21,287 nt of DNA, taken from NCBI GenBank assembly GCA_016938395.1, contig JAFGUS010000032.1:1-21287 (forward strand), read 5' to 3'. The notes beneath the pieces were generated by a model. It was given only the letters and a program-made list of their open reading frames with translations, was not told the DNA's origin and did no database searches. The translations under genes were made by a program, and so were the position numbers. This DNA comes from Coriobacteriia bacterium (GTDB taxonomy: Bacteria > Actinomycetota > Coriobacteriia > Anaerosomatales > Anaerosomataceae). This document shows positions 6,859 to 14,387 of the stretch, piece by piece. Within the stretch, counting starts at the first letter, position 1. Every line of letters starts with the position of its first letter.

Positions 6859-8277
6859 TCAGCCCTCCTTGCCATCCACGGGCACGCGGACCGTCACGAT
6901 GGTCCCACGTGTGCCGCCGAACGCCAGCGTGCCGCGCAGATCGTCCTCCACCACGGTCCTGACGATGGCGAGACCGAGGTTGGCAGACGACTCGGCCGAG
7001 AACCCGGCGGGCAGCCCGCGGCCGTCATCACGAACCTCGAGGACCACGTGCGTCCGCGTCCTGCGCATCGACACGCGCACCGAGCCCGAGTCACCTTCCC
7101 CGATTCCGTGCTCGATGGCGTTGTGAGCGAGTTCGGCCACGACGAGTGCGAGGGAGGTGGCCACGTGCGCAGGTACGAGTCCTGTCGAGCCATCGATAGT
7201 GACCGCGACATCGCTGTCGGCACCCGCAAGTCCGCGGCGCACCATGTCGACCACGGTCCGCACCGCGGCCGCCAGGTCCACCGACTCGTCGGCCGACTCG
7301 GCAAGCATCTCGTGGACGACCGCCATCGACGACACGCGCTCGACCGCTTCGGCCAGCGCGCGCGCGGCCTCATCGTTCGACGCCCGACGCGCCTGGATGC
7401 GCAACAGCGACGCGATCGTCTGGAGGTTGTTTTTGACCCGGTGGTGCACCTCGCGGATGGTCGCCTCCTTGACGCGCAGCTCCTGCTCGCGACGGCGGAC
7501 GTCAGTCACGTCCTCGACGAGCACGAGCGCGCCCTCGGCGAGACCGATGGTGCGGTACGCGAGCACCCGTCCCGCGACCTCGATCGTGGTGCTGCGTCCG
7601 GCATCGGTGCCAAGCACCGGCGCCACGGCCGTCGCCCCGCCGGGCAGCGCAGAGGCGGGCCCACCGAGCGGCGTACCCTCCATGCCGGCCGTGCGCATGA
7701 TGTTCACCGCGTTGGGACTCGCATACACGATCCTGCCGTCCGGTGAGGCCTCGAAGACGCCATCACCCGCGGTGCGCGTGGTGGCGTAGGGATCCTCTGC
7801 ATCCAGCGTAGCGACCGGGCCCGAGCGCAGGCGCTCCAGTACGCGCTCGGCGAGTCGCATGAACGCGACCTCCATCTTGCCGGGCGCCTCAGCGACGCTC
7901 TGGCCGAGGTGTCGCACGACCACCGCATACGGCGAATCGGACGGCCCGACCGGGTACGCAGTAGAGCTGAAGGCGATGCCGCGTCTCGTGCGCTGCCGGG
8001 CGCCGCAGACGAGCGTGCCCTCGGAGAGCGCGTCGTAGGCCTCGGGCTCCTCGTCGTAGGGGATGTGCTGCCCCACACGCGTCACCGCCACCGCCGCCGC
8101 GGCCGTGGTAGGCCGGGCGTCGGCCACGACCACGAGCATGCCGTCATCGAGCGGAGCCAGCAGTGCGACGTCACCGTAGCCGAGATCGGCCACGAGCTGC
8201 AGGTTCGCAGCCACGTTGCCCACGTGGGTTATTGCCGCGGGGCCGAGGGGCTCGAGTGCTGTAGCTATTGTGTCCAT
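6859..8277 (-). CDS. pdtaS: PdtaS-type sensor histidine kinase (HisKA_2 family)
   Basis: This soluble sensor kinase of 472 residues pairs with PdtaR downstream. The N-terminal region (about 1-130) resembles the GAF-like H_kinase_N domain of PdtaS (NLQLVADLGYGDVALL). A PAS-like segment follows near 172-205. The HisKA_2 box IREVHHRVKNNLQ has the likely phospho-acceptor His279. The ATPase domain has the N-box ELAHNAIEHG and glycine motifs DDGRGLPAGF and NLGLAIVRT. No membrane segment is seen, so it should sense a cytoplasmic signal. The chosen start is the ATG at 8277, since the protein then aligns with PdtaS and a TATAAT places the transcript start on that ATG (leaderless). Alternative ATGs are at 8280 and, with a weakly placed GAGGG, at 8337-8340. 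Confidence 0.88.
   Translation of the reverse strand: MDTIATALEPLGPAAITHVGNVAANLQLVADLGYGDVALLAPLDDGMLVVVADARPTTAAAAVAVTRVGQHIPYDEEPEAYDALSEGTLVCGARQRTRRGIAFSSTAYPVGPSDSPYAVVVRHLGQSVAEAPGKMEVAFMRLAERVLERLRSGPVATLDAEDPYATTRTAGDGVFEASPDGRIVYASPNAVNIMRTAGMEGTPLGGPASALPGGATAVAPVLGTDAGRSTTIEVAGRVLAYRTIGLAEGALVLVEDVTDVRRREQELRVKEATIREVHHRVKNNLQTIASLLRIQARRASNDEAARALAEAVERVSSMAVVHEMLAESADESVDLAAAVRTVVDMVRRGLAGADSDVAVTIDGSTGLVPAHVATSLALVVAELAHNAIEHGIGEGDSGSVRVSMRRTRTHVVLEVRDDGRGLPAGFSAESSANLGLAIVRTVVEDDLRGTLAFGGTRGTIVTVRVPVDGKEG
6864..6870 (-). promoter_or_regulatory. Ribosome binding site deciding the pdtaR start
   Basis: The minus strand reads AAGGAGG, then 9 bases, then GTG (6854). It lies within the last codons of pdtaS, so the two genes are probably translationally coupled. 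It supports the GTG start over the ATG at 6875. Confidence 0.7.
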
Positions 8278-8283
8278 CATCCG

Positions 8284-8289
8284 ATTATA
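8284..8289 (-). promoter_or_regulatory. Consensus -10 element for a probably leaderless pdtaS transcript
   Basis: A perfect TATAAT on the minus strand ends six bases before the ATG at 8277, which puts the expected +1 on the A of that start codon. No good -35 is visible. Leaderless starts of this kind are common in actinobacteria. If the ATG at 8340 were used instead, this element would lie inside the coding region. Confidence 0.5.
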
Positions 8290-8367
8290 GACGTGAGGGA
8301 CGTAGGGGGACGCCCGCTGTTGATAAGGCTGGTTCATCATCCCTCATGTCGGTATCATGGTGTTACG

Positions 8368-8404
8368 TTGACGTGACCCCGAGGCGTCGTACATCGGGTA
8401 TCAT
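8368..8404 (+). promoter_or_regulatory. Possible promoter for the four-helix membrane protein
   Basis: On the plus strand TTGACG (8368-8373) resembles a -35. TACATC (8390-8395, 16-base spacing) is a poor -10, and TATCAT (8399-8404) is a better -10 but 25 bases away. The octamer GGTATCAT occurs twice, at 8351-8358 and 8397-8404. This is a weak call. Confidence 0.25.
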
Positions 8405-8437
8405 TGTCGGCGGGAGGGGCCTACCGGGAGGGTTCGC

Positions 8438-9010
8438 ATGTCGTTCGGCACGTCTGAGACGTATATCTATGCCTACATCGTGTTCGCGGGCGTATACCTG
8501 GTCGCCAGCTTCACGTTCGTCGCCTCCGCGCTGCGCGTCAGCACCGGTCTGTCGCGCGCCCGGCAGACGTCGACCTCGGTAGAAGCCTCACCGAGCAGCC
8601 GCGCCAGTGCCGTCCTCTCTCATAGCCAACGCCTCATCGATTACACGCAGCTCTCCACGCTGCTCCCCCTCGTCTACATCGTGGGAAGCGTGTTCCTCGG
8701 CTCGATGATCGTCCGCAACACCGACATGGCGCGCGCCATCAACGTCATCTGGATCGTGTTCACCGTTGTCTGTGCGGTCTCGAGCGTGCTGCTCACCGTG
8801 CTCGGCATGCGCGAGTCGGGCGCCATCGGCAAGACGTCCGACCTTCCCGAGCAACTCGCGGGTCGCATGCCCGAGGCACTCCAGCGCGTGGGAGTCCGCC
8901 TTGGTGTCAGTGCAGCGCTGCTGCTGCTCGTGGCGGTCTTCACCCTGTTGAACCTGTGGTCGGTCATCAGTAGCCTCGACGCGCTGAGCGCCGTCGACTT
9001 CTTGCTCTAG
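8438..9010 (+). CDS. Hypothetical membrane protein with four predicted transmembrane helices
   Basis: I do not recognise this 190-residue protein. It has four hydrophobic segments, at about residues 10-32, 72-92, 101-123 and 154-177. A polar Ser/Arg-rich loop (33-70) separates the first two, and a charged loop (124-153) separates the last two. There are no cysteine, zinc or catalytic motifs. The start ATG has a good ribosome binding site, CGGGAGGG, 6 bases upstream. It is transcribed away from pdtaS and ends about 70 bases before tRNA-Leu, with no operon partner, so context gives no clear function. Confidence 0.8.
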   Translation: MSFGTSETYIYAYIVFAGVYLVASFTFVASALRVSTGLSRARQTSTSVEASPSSRASAVLSHSQRLIDYTQLSTLLPLVYIVGSVFLGSMIVRNTDMARAINVIWIVFTVVCAVSSVLLTVLGMRESGAIGKTSDLPEQLAGRMPEALQRVGVRLGVSAALLLLVAVFTLLNLWSVISSLDALSAVDFLL

Positions 9011-9049
9011 CCGGCGCCGTCCGGAGCCGCCGACTAGCGCCGCCGGTGC

Positions 9050-9055
9050 TATAAT
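9050..9055 (+). promoter_or_regulatory. Extended -10 promoter for tRNA-Leu
   Basis: TATAAT is preceded by TGC, making an extended -10 (TGnTATAAT). It lies 24 bases before the tRNA 5' end. The -35 region is unremarkable. Confidence 0.5.
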
Positions 9056-9078
9056 CCGCTCCGCACGCGCGACCCTTA

Positions 9079-9165
9079 GCCCGGGTGGCGGAATTGGCAG
9101 ACGCGGAGGTCTCAAAAACCTCTGGCCGAAAGGTCGTGCGGGTTCGATTCCCGCCCCGGGCACCA
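9079..9165 (+). tRNA. tRNA-Leu (anticodon CAA)
   Basis: This 87-base class II tRNA has a long variable arm. The acceptor stem is GCCCGGG/CCCGGGC with discriminator A, and the 3' CCA is encoded. The anticodon stem GAGGT/ACCTC closes the loop CTCAAAA, giving anticodon CAA, which reads UUG. The T-arm is GCGGG-TTCGATT-CCCGC. The extra arm TGGCCGAAAGGTCG-type hairpin and the D-loop GGCAGAC fit bacterial tRNA-Leu. Confidence 0.97.
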
Positions 9166-9201
9166 GCCGCGCCTTCACGCCCCCGTTACTCCCCTGCGCT
9201 C

Positions 9202-9218
9202 CCACGCCTTCGGCGTGG
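9202..9218 (+). terminator. Possible terminator hairpin after tRNA-Leu
   Basis: A 7-bp perfect stem, CCACGCC and GGCGTGG, has a three-base loop TTC. It lies 36 bases after the tRNA. The following bases (TGTGATT) are only mildly T-rich, so termination may be weak. Downstream, 9219-9303 is the leader of the next gene; it also contains GGCGGCCCGTGCCGCC (about 9270-9285), a GC-rich hairpin of unknown role. Confidence 0.35.
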
Positions 9219-9303
9219 TGTGATTAGCAGAGCATCAGGTGGGCATCACCTTCTTGAAGGGCGGATACGGCGGCCCGTGCCGCCAGCTCAAAGGGGGAAC
9301 CAC

Positions 9304-10995
9304 ATGCGACAGGTCAAGACCGGCATCGTGATCGCGCTCTGTGGAGTACTGTGTGTAGCCCTACTTCCGACATCCGCCGGAGCACAGGGCATCGACGCAC
9401 AGGGCACCACCTATCCGATGGACATCTACGACGCGGCAGTTCCCGGTGACAGCATCAGAGCCGATGCGCGCGACGTCACGGCCATGATCGGTGACTACGG
9501 CGTCGAGTACACCGAATACCACACGTTCCACATCGTCGACGGCACCACGGGCGACCAGGATTGGGTGAAGTTCACGGTCACGTCCGCTGACGTTGCCATC
9601 GACAAGACTTCGTACCTGTTCCGCACCCAGAGCGCAGCGCACAATCTCGACACGGTCATCGAGATCTATGGTCCCGGACTCGTTCCGTACCAGCCGAACG
9701 CCTACACGCTGACCAACGCCGACCCGGATGCCGCCCTCGCGGTCGATCAGGACCCGTGGGGAGAGGATGCGCTCGATTCTGCGCTCGTCTTCAGGCCCAC
9801 CGCGGCGGGGACCTACTACGCACGCGTCAGGCCGAAGGCGAACAGCATCGTATACACATCGGATGCGGGACCGTACACACTGATCGTGAAGCGGGGCGTG
9901 CTCGGACGTCTGTACGGGGCCGACCGCATCCAGACCGCTATCCAGATCAGCCGGGGGATGTTCCAGTCCGCCGCCGGCGGACCCGGCTCGGTGAACCGCG
10001 CGGTCGTGGTGGCCAACGCCTACAACTACCCGGACGCGCTGGCGGGCTCCCTTCTGTGCGGCATCTCCGATGGTCCGCTCCTTCTCACGCACCCGGACTC
10101 CCTATCGCCCGGCGTGGGCGCTGAGATCCTGCGACTCGGCGTGGACCGCGTGTACATCGTCGGCGGCGAGCTCGCTGTCGGTCCACTGGTGCGCAACCAG
10201 CTTGCGAACCTCGATCCGTCCGTCGCGGTGTACCGCGTCGAAGGCGACGATCGTATCCACACGGCATGCGAGATCGCGATGCAGGCGATCGCTGACGATG
10301 CAGGCTACGGTGAGAGCGTCTCGCGGATGGCCTTCATCGCATACGCGTACAACTATCCCGACGCGCTCGCCGCATCCTCGATGGGGGCCGGCAGGAACGT
10401 GCCGGTGCTTCTGACGGGCACCGACACGCTCGCCGCCGACACGGACGAGATCATGTACCACCTCGGCACGACCGATGTGGTGATCGTCGGGGGCACAAGC
10501 GTGATCTCCGCGACGGTCGAAGAGGACCTCAAAGACCGGTTCGGTGCCGAGCATGTGCTCCGCATCGCGGGCGACAACCGGTACGAGACCGCGAAGAAGC
10601 TCGCGTCATGGGCCTCGGACCTCATCGGACCCGGTACGGTCAACGACGGCTGGGTGGGTACCTCGGCGGCGTATCCGGCACTGGCAAGCCGTCTGTGGCC
10701 TCGCGCGATCGGTATCGCCTCGGGAGAGACCTTCGCCGACGCGCTGCCCGGCGGGATCGCGGCGGGCCATGCCGGTTACCCGCTGCTGCTGAACGCGAAG
10801 AGCACGCCGTACGGCTACATCACCGCAGAACACGACGGCTGGCTGCCGCCCGGTGACACCGACTGGGTGACCGACTACCATGACGTGTTCGCCACCGGCT
10901 TCGTGCCTTGCATGATCTTCGGGGGCCCGGCCGCGATCACCACGAGCACCGGCGCAATCCTCGACAACAGTCTGATGCTGATAAACGCGCCGTAG
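9304..10995 (+). CDS. Secreted protein with PPC-like domain and three cell wall-binding repeats (CWB2)
   Basis: This 563-residue exported surface protein has a signal peptide ending near residues 27-29 (TSAGAQG). Residues of about 30-197 resemble a bacterial pre-peptidase C-terminal (PPC)-type beta-sandwich: DQDWVKFTV near 85-93, then ALVFRPTAAGTYYARV and YTLIVKRG. Three CWB2 repeats follow at about 202-311, 312-420 and 421-560, with YGADRIQTA, EGDDRIHTA and AGDNRYETA at their starts and NYPDAL or FADAL inside. The third repeat carries an insertion of about 20 residues. No enzyme domain is present, so it may be structural or adhesive, part of the cell-wall layer. The start is the ATG at 9304 behind AAGGGGG; the frame stays open back through the tRNA, which is chance. 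Confidence 0.88.
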   Translation: MRQVKTGIVIALCGVLCVALLPTSAGAQGIDAQGTTYPMDIYDAAVPGDSIRADARDVTAMIGDYGVEYTEYHTFHIVDGTTGDQDWVKFTVTSADVAIDKTSYLFRTQSAAHNLDTVIEIYGPGLVPYQPNAYTLTNADPDAALAVDQDPWGEDALDSALVFRPTAAGTYYARVRPKANSIVYTSDAGPYTLIVKRGVLGRLYGADRIQTAIQISRGMFQSAAGGPGSVNRAVVVANAYNYPDALAGSLLCGISDGPLLLTHPDSLSPGVGAEILRLGVDRVYIVGGELAVGPLVRNQLANLDPSVAVYRVEGDDRIHTACEIAMQAIADDAGYGESVSRMAFIAYAYNYPDALAASSMGAGRNVPVLLTGTDTLAADTDEIMYHLGTTDVVIVGGTSVISATVEEDLKDRFGAEHVLRIAGDNRYETAKKLASWASDLIGPGTVNDGWVGTSAAYPALASRLWPRAIGIASGETFADALPGGIAAGHAGYPLLLNAKSTPYGYITAEHDGWLPPGDTDWVTDYHDVFATGFVPCMIFGGPAAITTSTGAILDNSLMLINAP

Positions 10996-11026
10996 CAGCA
11001 CACTCGTGTAGAGCTCGGCAAGCGCC

Positions 11027-11043
11027 ACGCACCTCACGTGCGT
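11027..11043 (+). terminator. Weak terminator-like hairpin after the second CWB2 gene
   Basis: A 6-bp perfect stem, ACGCAC and GTGCGT, has the loop CTCAC. It lies about 30 bases past the stop. There is no T-run directly after it, so its role is uncertain. The rest of 10996-11150 holds only a GATAAT (11110-11115) that could serve as -10 for the deaminase gene. Confidence 0.25.
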
Positions 11044-11150
11044 CAGGTTCGGCACGCGCCGCAGGCAGCGCGGGCTTCTGTTCGCCTTCTTGCTTCGGGC
11101 GGCACGTGGGATAATCGTCGCCACAACACCCGCATGCCGACAGGAGCCCC

Positions 11151-12167
11151 ATGACCGGCGATCTGCGCGCGTTCGCGCTCGGCCTGCCCAAAGCCGAGCT
11201 TCACCTGCACCTCGAAGGTACCCTCGAGCCGGAGCTCATGTTCCGGCTCGCAGCGCGCAACGGCGTCGAGCTACCCTACCCGTCCGTCGAGGCCGCCCGC
11301 GCGGCGTACGACTTCACCGACCTGCAGTCGTTCCTCGACCTCTACTACGCGGGCTGCGCGGTGCTCGTCACCGAGCAGGACTTCTATGACCTCACGTGGG
11401 CGTATCTCGAGCAGGCCAACGCCGAGAACATCCGGCACGTCGAGCCGTTCTTCGACCCCCAGACGCACACATCGCGCGGCGTCCCCTTCTCCGTGGTTGC
11501 CGATGGCATCCTGCGCGCCCTCTCAGATGCCGAGCGCGAGTGCGGCATCAGCTCACGCCTCATCATGTCGTTCCTGCGCGACCTCTCGGCCGAAAGCGCC
11601 GCAATCGCACTCGAGGAGGCGCGCGCTTATGGCGAGCGGATCGCCGGTGTGGGGCTCGACTCGGCCGAAGTGGGTAACCCGCCCGAGAAGTTCGCCGAGG
11701 TGTTCGCCGAAGCACGCCGCCGCGGCTATCACGTGGTGGCTCACGCCGGCGAAGAGGGACCGCCCGCCTACATCACCGGCGCGCTCGACGCACTCGGCGC
11801 TGAACGGATCGAGCACGGCATCCGGTGCCTCGAAGACCCGGCCCTCACCGCTCGACTGGCGCTCGAACGCGTGCCGCTGACCGTGTGCCCGCTTTCCAAC
11901 GTGCGCCTGCGCGCCGTGCCAGACCGGGCCTCCCACCCGCTCAAGCGGCTCATGGATGCCGGCATCGTGGTCACGGTGAACTCTGACGATCCCGCCTACT
12001 TCGGCGGGTACCTCACGGAGAACTACGTGGCGGCCGCCGAGGCACTCGGCCTCACGCGCCACGACCTCGTGACCCTTGCGGAGGCGTCGTTTGCCGCTGC
12101 GTTCCTCGACGACGCGGCCAAGACCGACCACATCGCAGAGGTCCGCGCCTACGCCGCGCAGACCTGA
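11151..12167 (+). CDS. Adenosine deaminase-family protein, probably adenine deaminase
   Basis: This 338-residue amidohydrolase of the adenosine/adenine deaminase family has zinc ligands His18 and His20 in ELHLHLEGT. It also has the HAGE segment at 198-201 (zinc His and catalytic Glu), RIEHGIRCLED, and Asp279-Asp280 in NSDDPAYFGGYL. The HLEGTLEPELMF and SDDPAYFGGYL forms are typical of the adenine deaminase branch (Aah1 and the Pseudomonas PA0148 type) rather than classical adenosine deaminase. Adenine to hypoxanthine is therefore the likelier reaction, although automatic pipelines would often call it add. The start is the ATG at 11151 behind AGGAG. It probably acts in purine salvage in the cytoplasm. 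An aminodeoxyfutalosine deaminase role cannot be excluded. Confidence 0.9.
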   Translation: MTGDLRAFALGLPKAELHLHLEGTLEPELMFRLAARNGVELPYPSVEAARAAYDFTDLQSFLDLYYAGCAVLVTEQDFYDLTWAYLEQANAENIRHVEPFFDPQTHTSRGVPFSVVADGILRALSDAERECGISSRLIMSFLRDLSAESAAIALEEARAYGERIAGVGLDSAEVGNPPEKFAEVFAEARRRGYHVVAHAGEEGPPAYITGALDALGAERIEHGIRCLEDPALTARLALERVPLTVCPLSNVRLRAVPDRASHPLKRLMDAGIVVTVNSDDPAYFGGYLTENYVAAAEALGLTRHDLVTLAEASFAAAFLDDAAKTDHIAEVRAYAAQT

Positions 12168-12198
12168 GCTTGGCACCGGCACCGCACGCACAATCGTA

Positions 12199-12214
12199 GC
12201 GAACATATGTTCGC
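12199..12214. promoter_or_regulatory. LexA (SOS) box upstream of the UvrD-type helicase
   Basis: GCGAACATATGTTCGC is a perfect 16-bp palindrome. Its core CGAACATATGTTCG matches the Gram-positive/actinobacterial LexA box (CGAACRNRYGTTYG). It lies 65 bases before the helicase ATG and just upstream of a possible -10 at 12234-12239. LexA binding should repress the helicase gene until DNA damage. Confidence 0.85.
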
Positions 12215-12230
12215 TTCTGGCGCAGAATCC

Positions 12231-12239
12231 TGCTACCAT
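12231..12239 (+). promoter_or_regulatory. Possible extended -10 of the helicase promoter
   Basis: TGCTACCAT fits an extended -10 (TGnTAnnnT). Its -35 position would fall on or next to the LexA box (about 12211-12216), so a bound repressor would block RNA polymerase. Confidence 0.35.
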
Positions 12240-12278
12240 CAGAGGCCGAGGTGTCACCCTCGGACACGGAGGCCTCCC

Positions 12279-14345
12279 ATGCAGCAGAACGACACACCGT
12301 CTGAGATCTCGGCGGGTCCCGGTTCGCCCGACGCACTCCTCTCGCGCCTCAATCCCGAGCAGCGGGCTGCGGCGTCGCACGGCGGTGGCCCGCTCCTCAT
12401 CGTCGCGGGAGCCGGAACCGGCAAGACGGCGACTCTCGCCCACCGCGTGGCCTACCTCATCGCATCGGGCACCCGTCCCGAGCGCATCCTGCTCCTCACC
12501 TTCACCCGCCGCGCCGCCGAGGAGATGCTGCGACGCGTGGAGGGCCTCCTGCGCTCGCAGGAGGCCGGCGCACGCGTGTGGGGCGGAACGTTCCACGCGG
12601 TCGCCACGCGCCTGCTCCGCATCCACGGCGAATCGATCGGGCTGCCGCCCGGCTTCACGATCCTCGACCGCAGCGACTCCGAAGACCTCATGCACGCGGC
12701 GCGAACCTCGCTCGACCTCGGCGAGAAGCGCCGCCGGTTCCCGCAGAAGGGCACCTGCCTCGACATCTACTCGCGGTGCGTGAACGCGGCCGAGGAGCTC
12801 GACCACGTCATCGCCACGCGCTTCCCCTGGTGCCGGGACGATGCCGACGACCTGCGGAGACTCTTCGACGCCTACGTGGACATCAAGGAGGCCAACCACG
12901 TCCTCGACTACGACGACCTGCTGCTCTTTCTCGCGGGGATGCTCGCCGACCCGGCTCTCGGCGAGATCGTCCGCGGCCGATTCGATGCGGTGTTGGTTGA
13001 CGAGTACCAGGACACCAACGCGCTTCAGGCCGACATCGTTGCGCTGCTCCGCCCGGACGGCTCCGGCGTCACTGCCGTGGGCGACGACGCTCAGGCGATC
13101 TACGGGTTCCGCGCGGCGACCGTCCGCAACATCCTCGAGTTCCCGCAGCGCTTCACAGGCGCCACCGTGCTCCGCCTCGAACAGAACTACCGCAGCACCG
13201 CACCGATCCTCGCCGCCACCAACGCGGTGATCGCCGAGGCGGCCGAGCGCTACGAGAAGGACCTCTGGACCGCGCGTGAAGGCGGCGCGCGCCCGGCGCT
13301 CGTGACGTGCCGGGACGAGCACGAGCAGACCGAGTACGTCGTTGAGCGGATACTCGGCCACCGCGAGGAGGGCACCGACCTCAAGCGGCAGGCCGTCTTG
13401 TTCCGCGCCACGCACCACTCGGCCGCCCTCGAACTCGAGCTGCAGCGCCGCAACATCCCGTTCGTGAAGTACGGGGGCCTCAAGTTCGTCGAATCGGCCC
13501 ACGTGAAGGACCTCGTTGCGTACCTGCGCCTCGCGGAGAACCCGCGCGACGCGGTTGCGGCGCTCCGCGTGCTGCAGTTGCTCCCGGGTGTGGGCCCCAA
13601 GACGGCCGCCTCACTGGCGGCTGGCCTCGCCGAGTCGGGCGGCGACTTCGAGACCTGGGTGGGCGCCGCGGTGCCCGAGGCAGCCCGCGAGCTCTGGCCG
13701 AGCTTCGTCACGCTCATGCGAACGCTCGCGAGCGCACCGGCACGCGATGTCGCGGCGCAGATCCACGCCGCGCGCACGTTCATCGGTCCGCTGCTTACCG
13801 AGCGCTACGACAACGCACCCGCTCGCCTCGCCGACCTCGAGCAGATGGAGCTCCTGGGCTCGCGCTATCCCGACCGCACCCGCTTCCTCACGGAACTCAC
13901 CCTCGACGCACCGCAGTGGACGGGCGACTTCGCGGGGCCGCCGCTTCTGGACGAGGACTACCTCATCCTCTCGACGATGCACTCGGCAAAGGGTCTCGAG
14001 TTCGACACCGTCTACGTGATCCATGCGGCCGACGGTAACGTCCCCTCGGACATGGCCACCGGCAGCGTGGAGGAGATCGAGGAGGAGCGGCGCCTTTTCT
14101 ACGTGGCCTGCACGCGCGCGCGAAACGCGCTCTACGTGATCCACCCCCTCAGGTACTACGCCGTCGGCCGGGGACGGTCCGACGCCTACGGCTACGCGCA
14201 GCGCACACGCTTCATCCCCGATCGTTTGCGGACGCTCTTTGCCGAGAGCCAGGCGCGTCCCGACGCGACGCCTGCCGAGGAGAGCGCACCGGTGGTAGCG
14301 ACCACTGCCGGGATCCGGGACGGCGTACGCGCGATGTGGCGCTGA
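12279..14345 (+). CDS. UvrD/PcrA/Rep-family superfamily 1 DNA helicase, SOS-controlled
   Basis: This 688-residue 3'-5' DNA helicase has all SF1A motifs: Q-motif region LNPEQRAA, Walker A AGAGTGKT (Lys49), TFTRRAAEEM, Walker B VDEYQDTN (Asp241, Glu242), DDAQAIYGFRAA, QNYRST, STMHSAKGLEFDTVYVIHA, and EERRLFYVACTRAR. LPGVGPKTAASLA lies in the 2B region. It is somewhat shorter than typical PcrA/UvrD, with a short C-terminal tail (RPDATPAEES ... MWR) and no recognisable RNA-polymerase-binding Tudor domain. The start is the ATG at 12279 behind GGAGG, 6 bases away; the longer frame from 12207 would overlap the LexA box region. A LexA box indicates damage-inducible repair. Whether it is the main UvrD or a paralogue cannot be decided here. 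Confidence 0.93.
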   Translation: MQQNDTPSEISAGPGSPDALLSRLNPEQRAAASHGGGPLLIVAGAGTGKTATLAHRVAYLIASGTRPERILLLTFTRRAAEEMLRRVEGLLRSQEAGARVWGGTFHAVATRLLRIHGESIGLPPGFTILDRSDSEDLMHAARTSLDLGEKRRRFPQKGTCLDIYSRCVNAAEELDHVIATRFPWCRDDADDLRRLFDAYVDIKEANHVLDYDDLLLFLAGMLADPALGEIVRGRFDAVLVDEYQDTNALQADIVALLRPDGSGVTAVGDDAQAIYGFRAATVRNILEFPQRFTGATVLRLEQNYRSTAPILAATNAVIAEAAERYEKDLWTAREGGARPALVTCRDEHEQTEYVVERILGHREEGTDLKRQAVLFRATHHSAALELELQRRNIPFVKYGGLKFVESAHVKDLVAYLRLAENPRDAVAALRVLQLLPGVGPKTAASLAAGLAESGGDFETWVGAAVPEAARELWPSFVTLMRTLASAPARDVAAQIHAARTFIGPLLTERYDNAPARLADLEQMELLGSRYPDRTRFLTELTLDAPQWTGDFAGPPLLDEDYLILSTMHSAKGLEFDTVYVIHAADGNVPSDMATGSVEEIEEERRLFYVACTRARNALYVIHPLRYYAVGRGRSDAYGYAQRTRFIPDRLRTLFAESQARPDATPAEESAPVVATTAGIRDGVRAMWR

Positions 14346-14387
14346 GGTTGAGTGCTGCGGCCTCGCACGCGGCTGCGCCCGGAAGCT

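Noticed and set aside
9079..9165. tRNA-Leu as an integration site for a mobile element.
   Set aside because: There is no integrase gene and I saw no duplicated tRNA 3' end in the window.
9085..9303. Open reading frame running from inside tRNA-Leu into the second CWB2 gene.
   Set aside because: It covers a clear tRNA. The signal peptide and ribosome binding site place the real start at 9304.
9219..9303. c-di-GMP or other riboswitch in the leader of the second CWB2 gene.
   Set aside because: Only simple GC-rich hairpins are visible. The conserved riboswitch cores I know, such as that of c-di-GMP-I, are absent.
11553..13502. Long minus-strand open frame (about 649 codons) across the deaminase and helicase genes.
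   Set aside because: It lies antisense to two well-supported genes with conserved motifs. No recognisable domain or ribosome binding site is seen.
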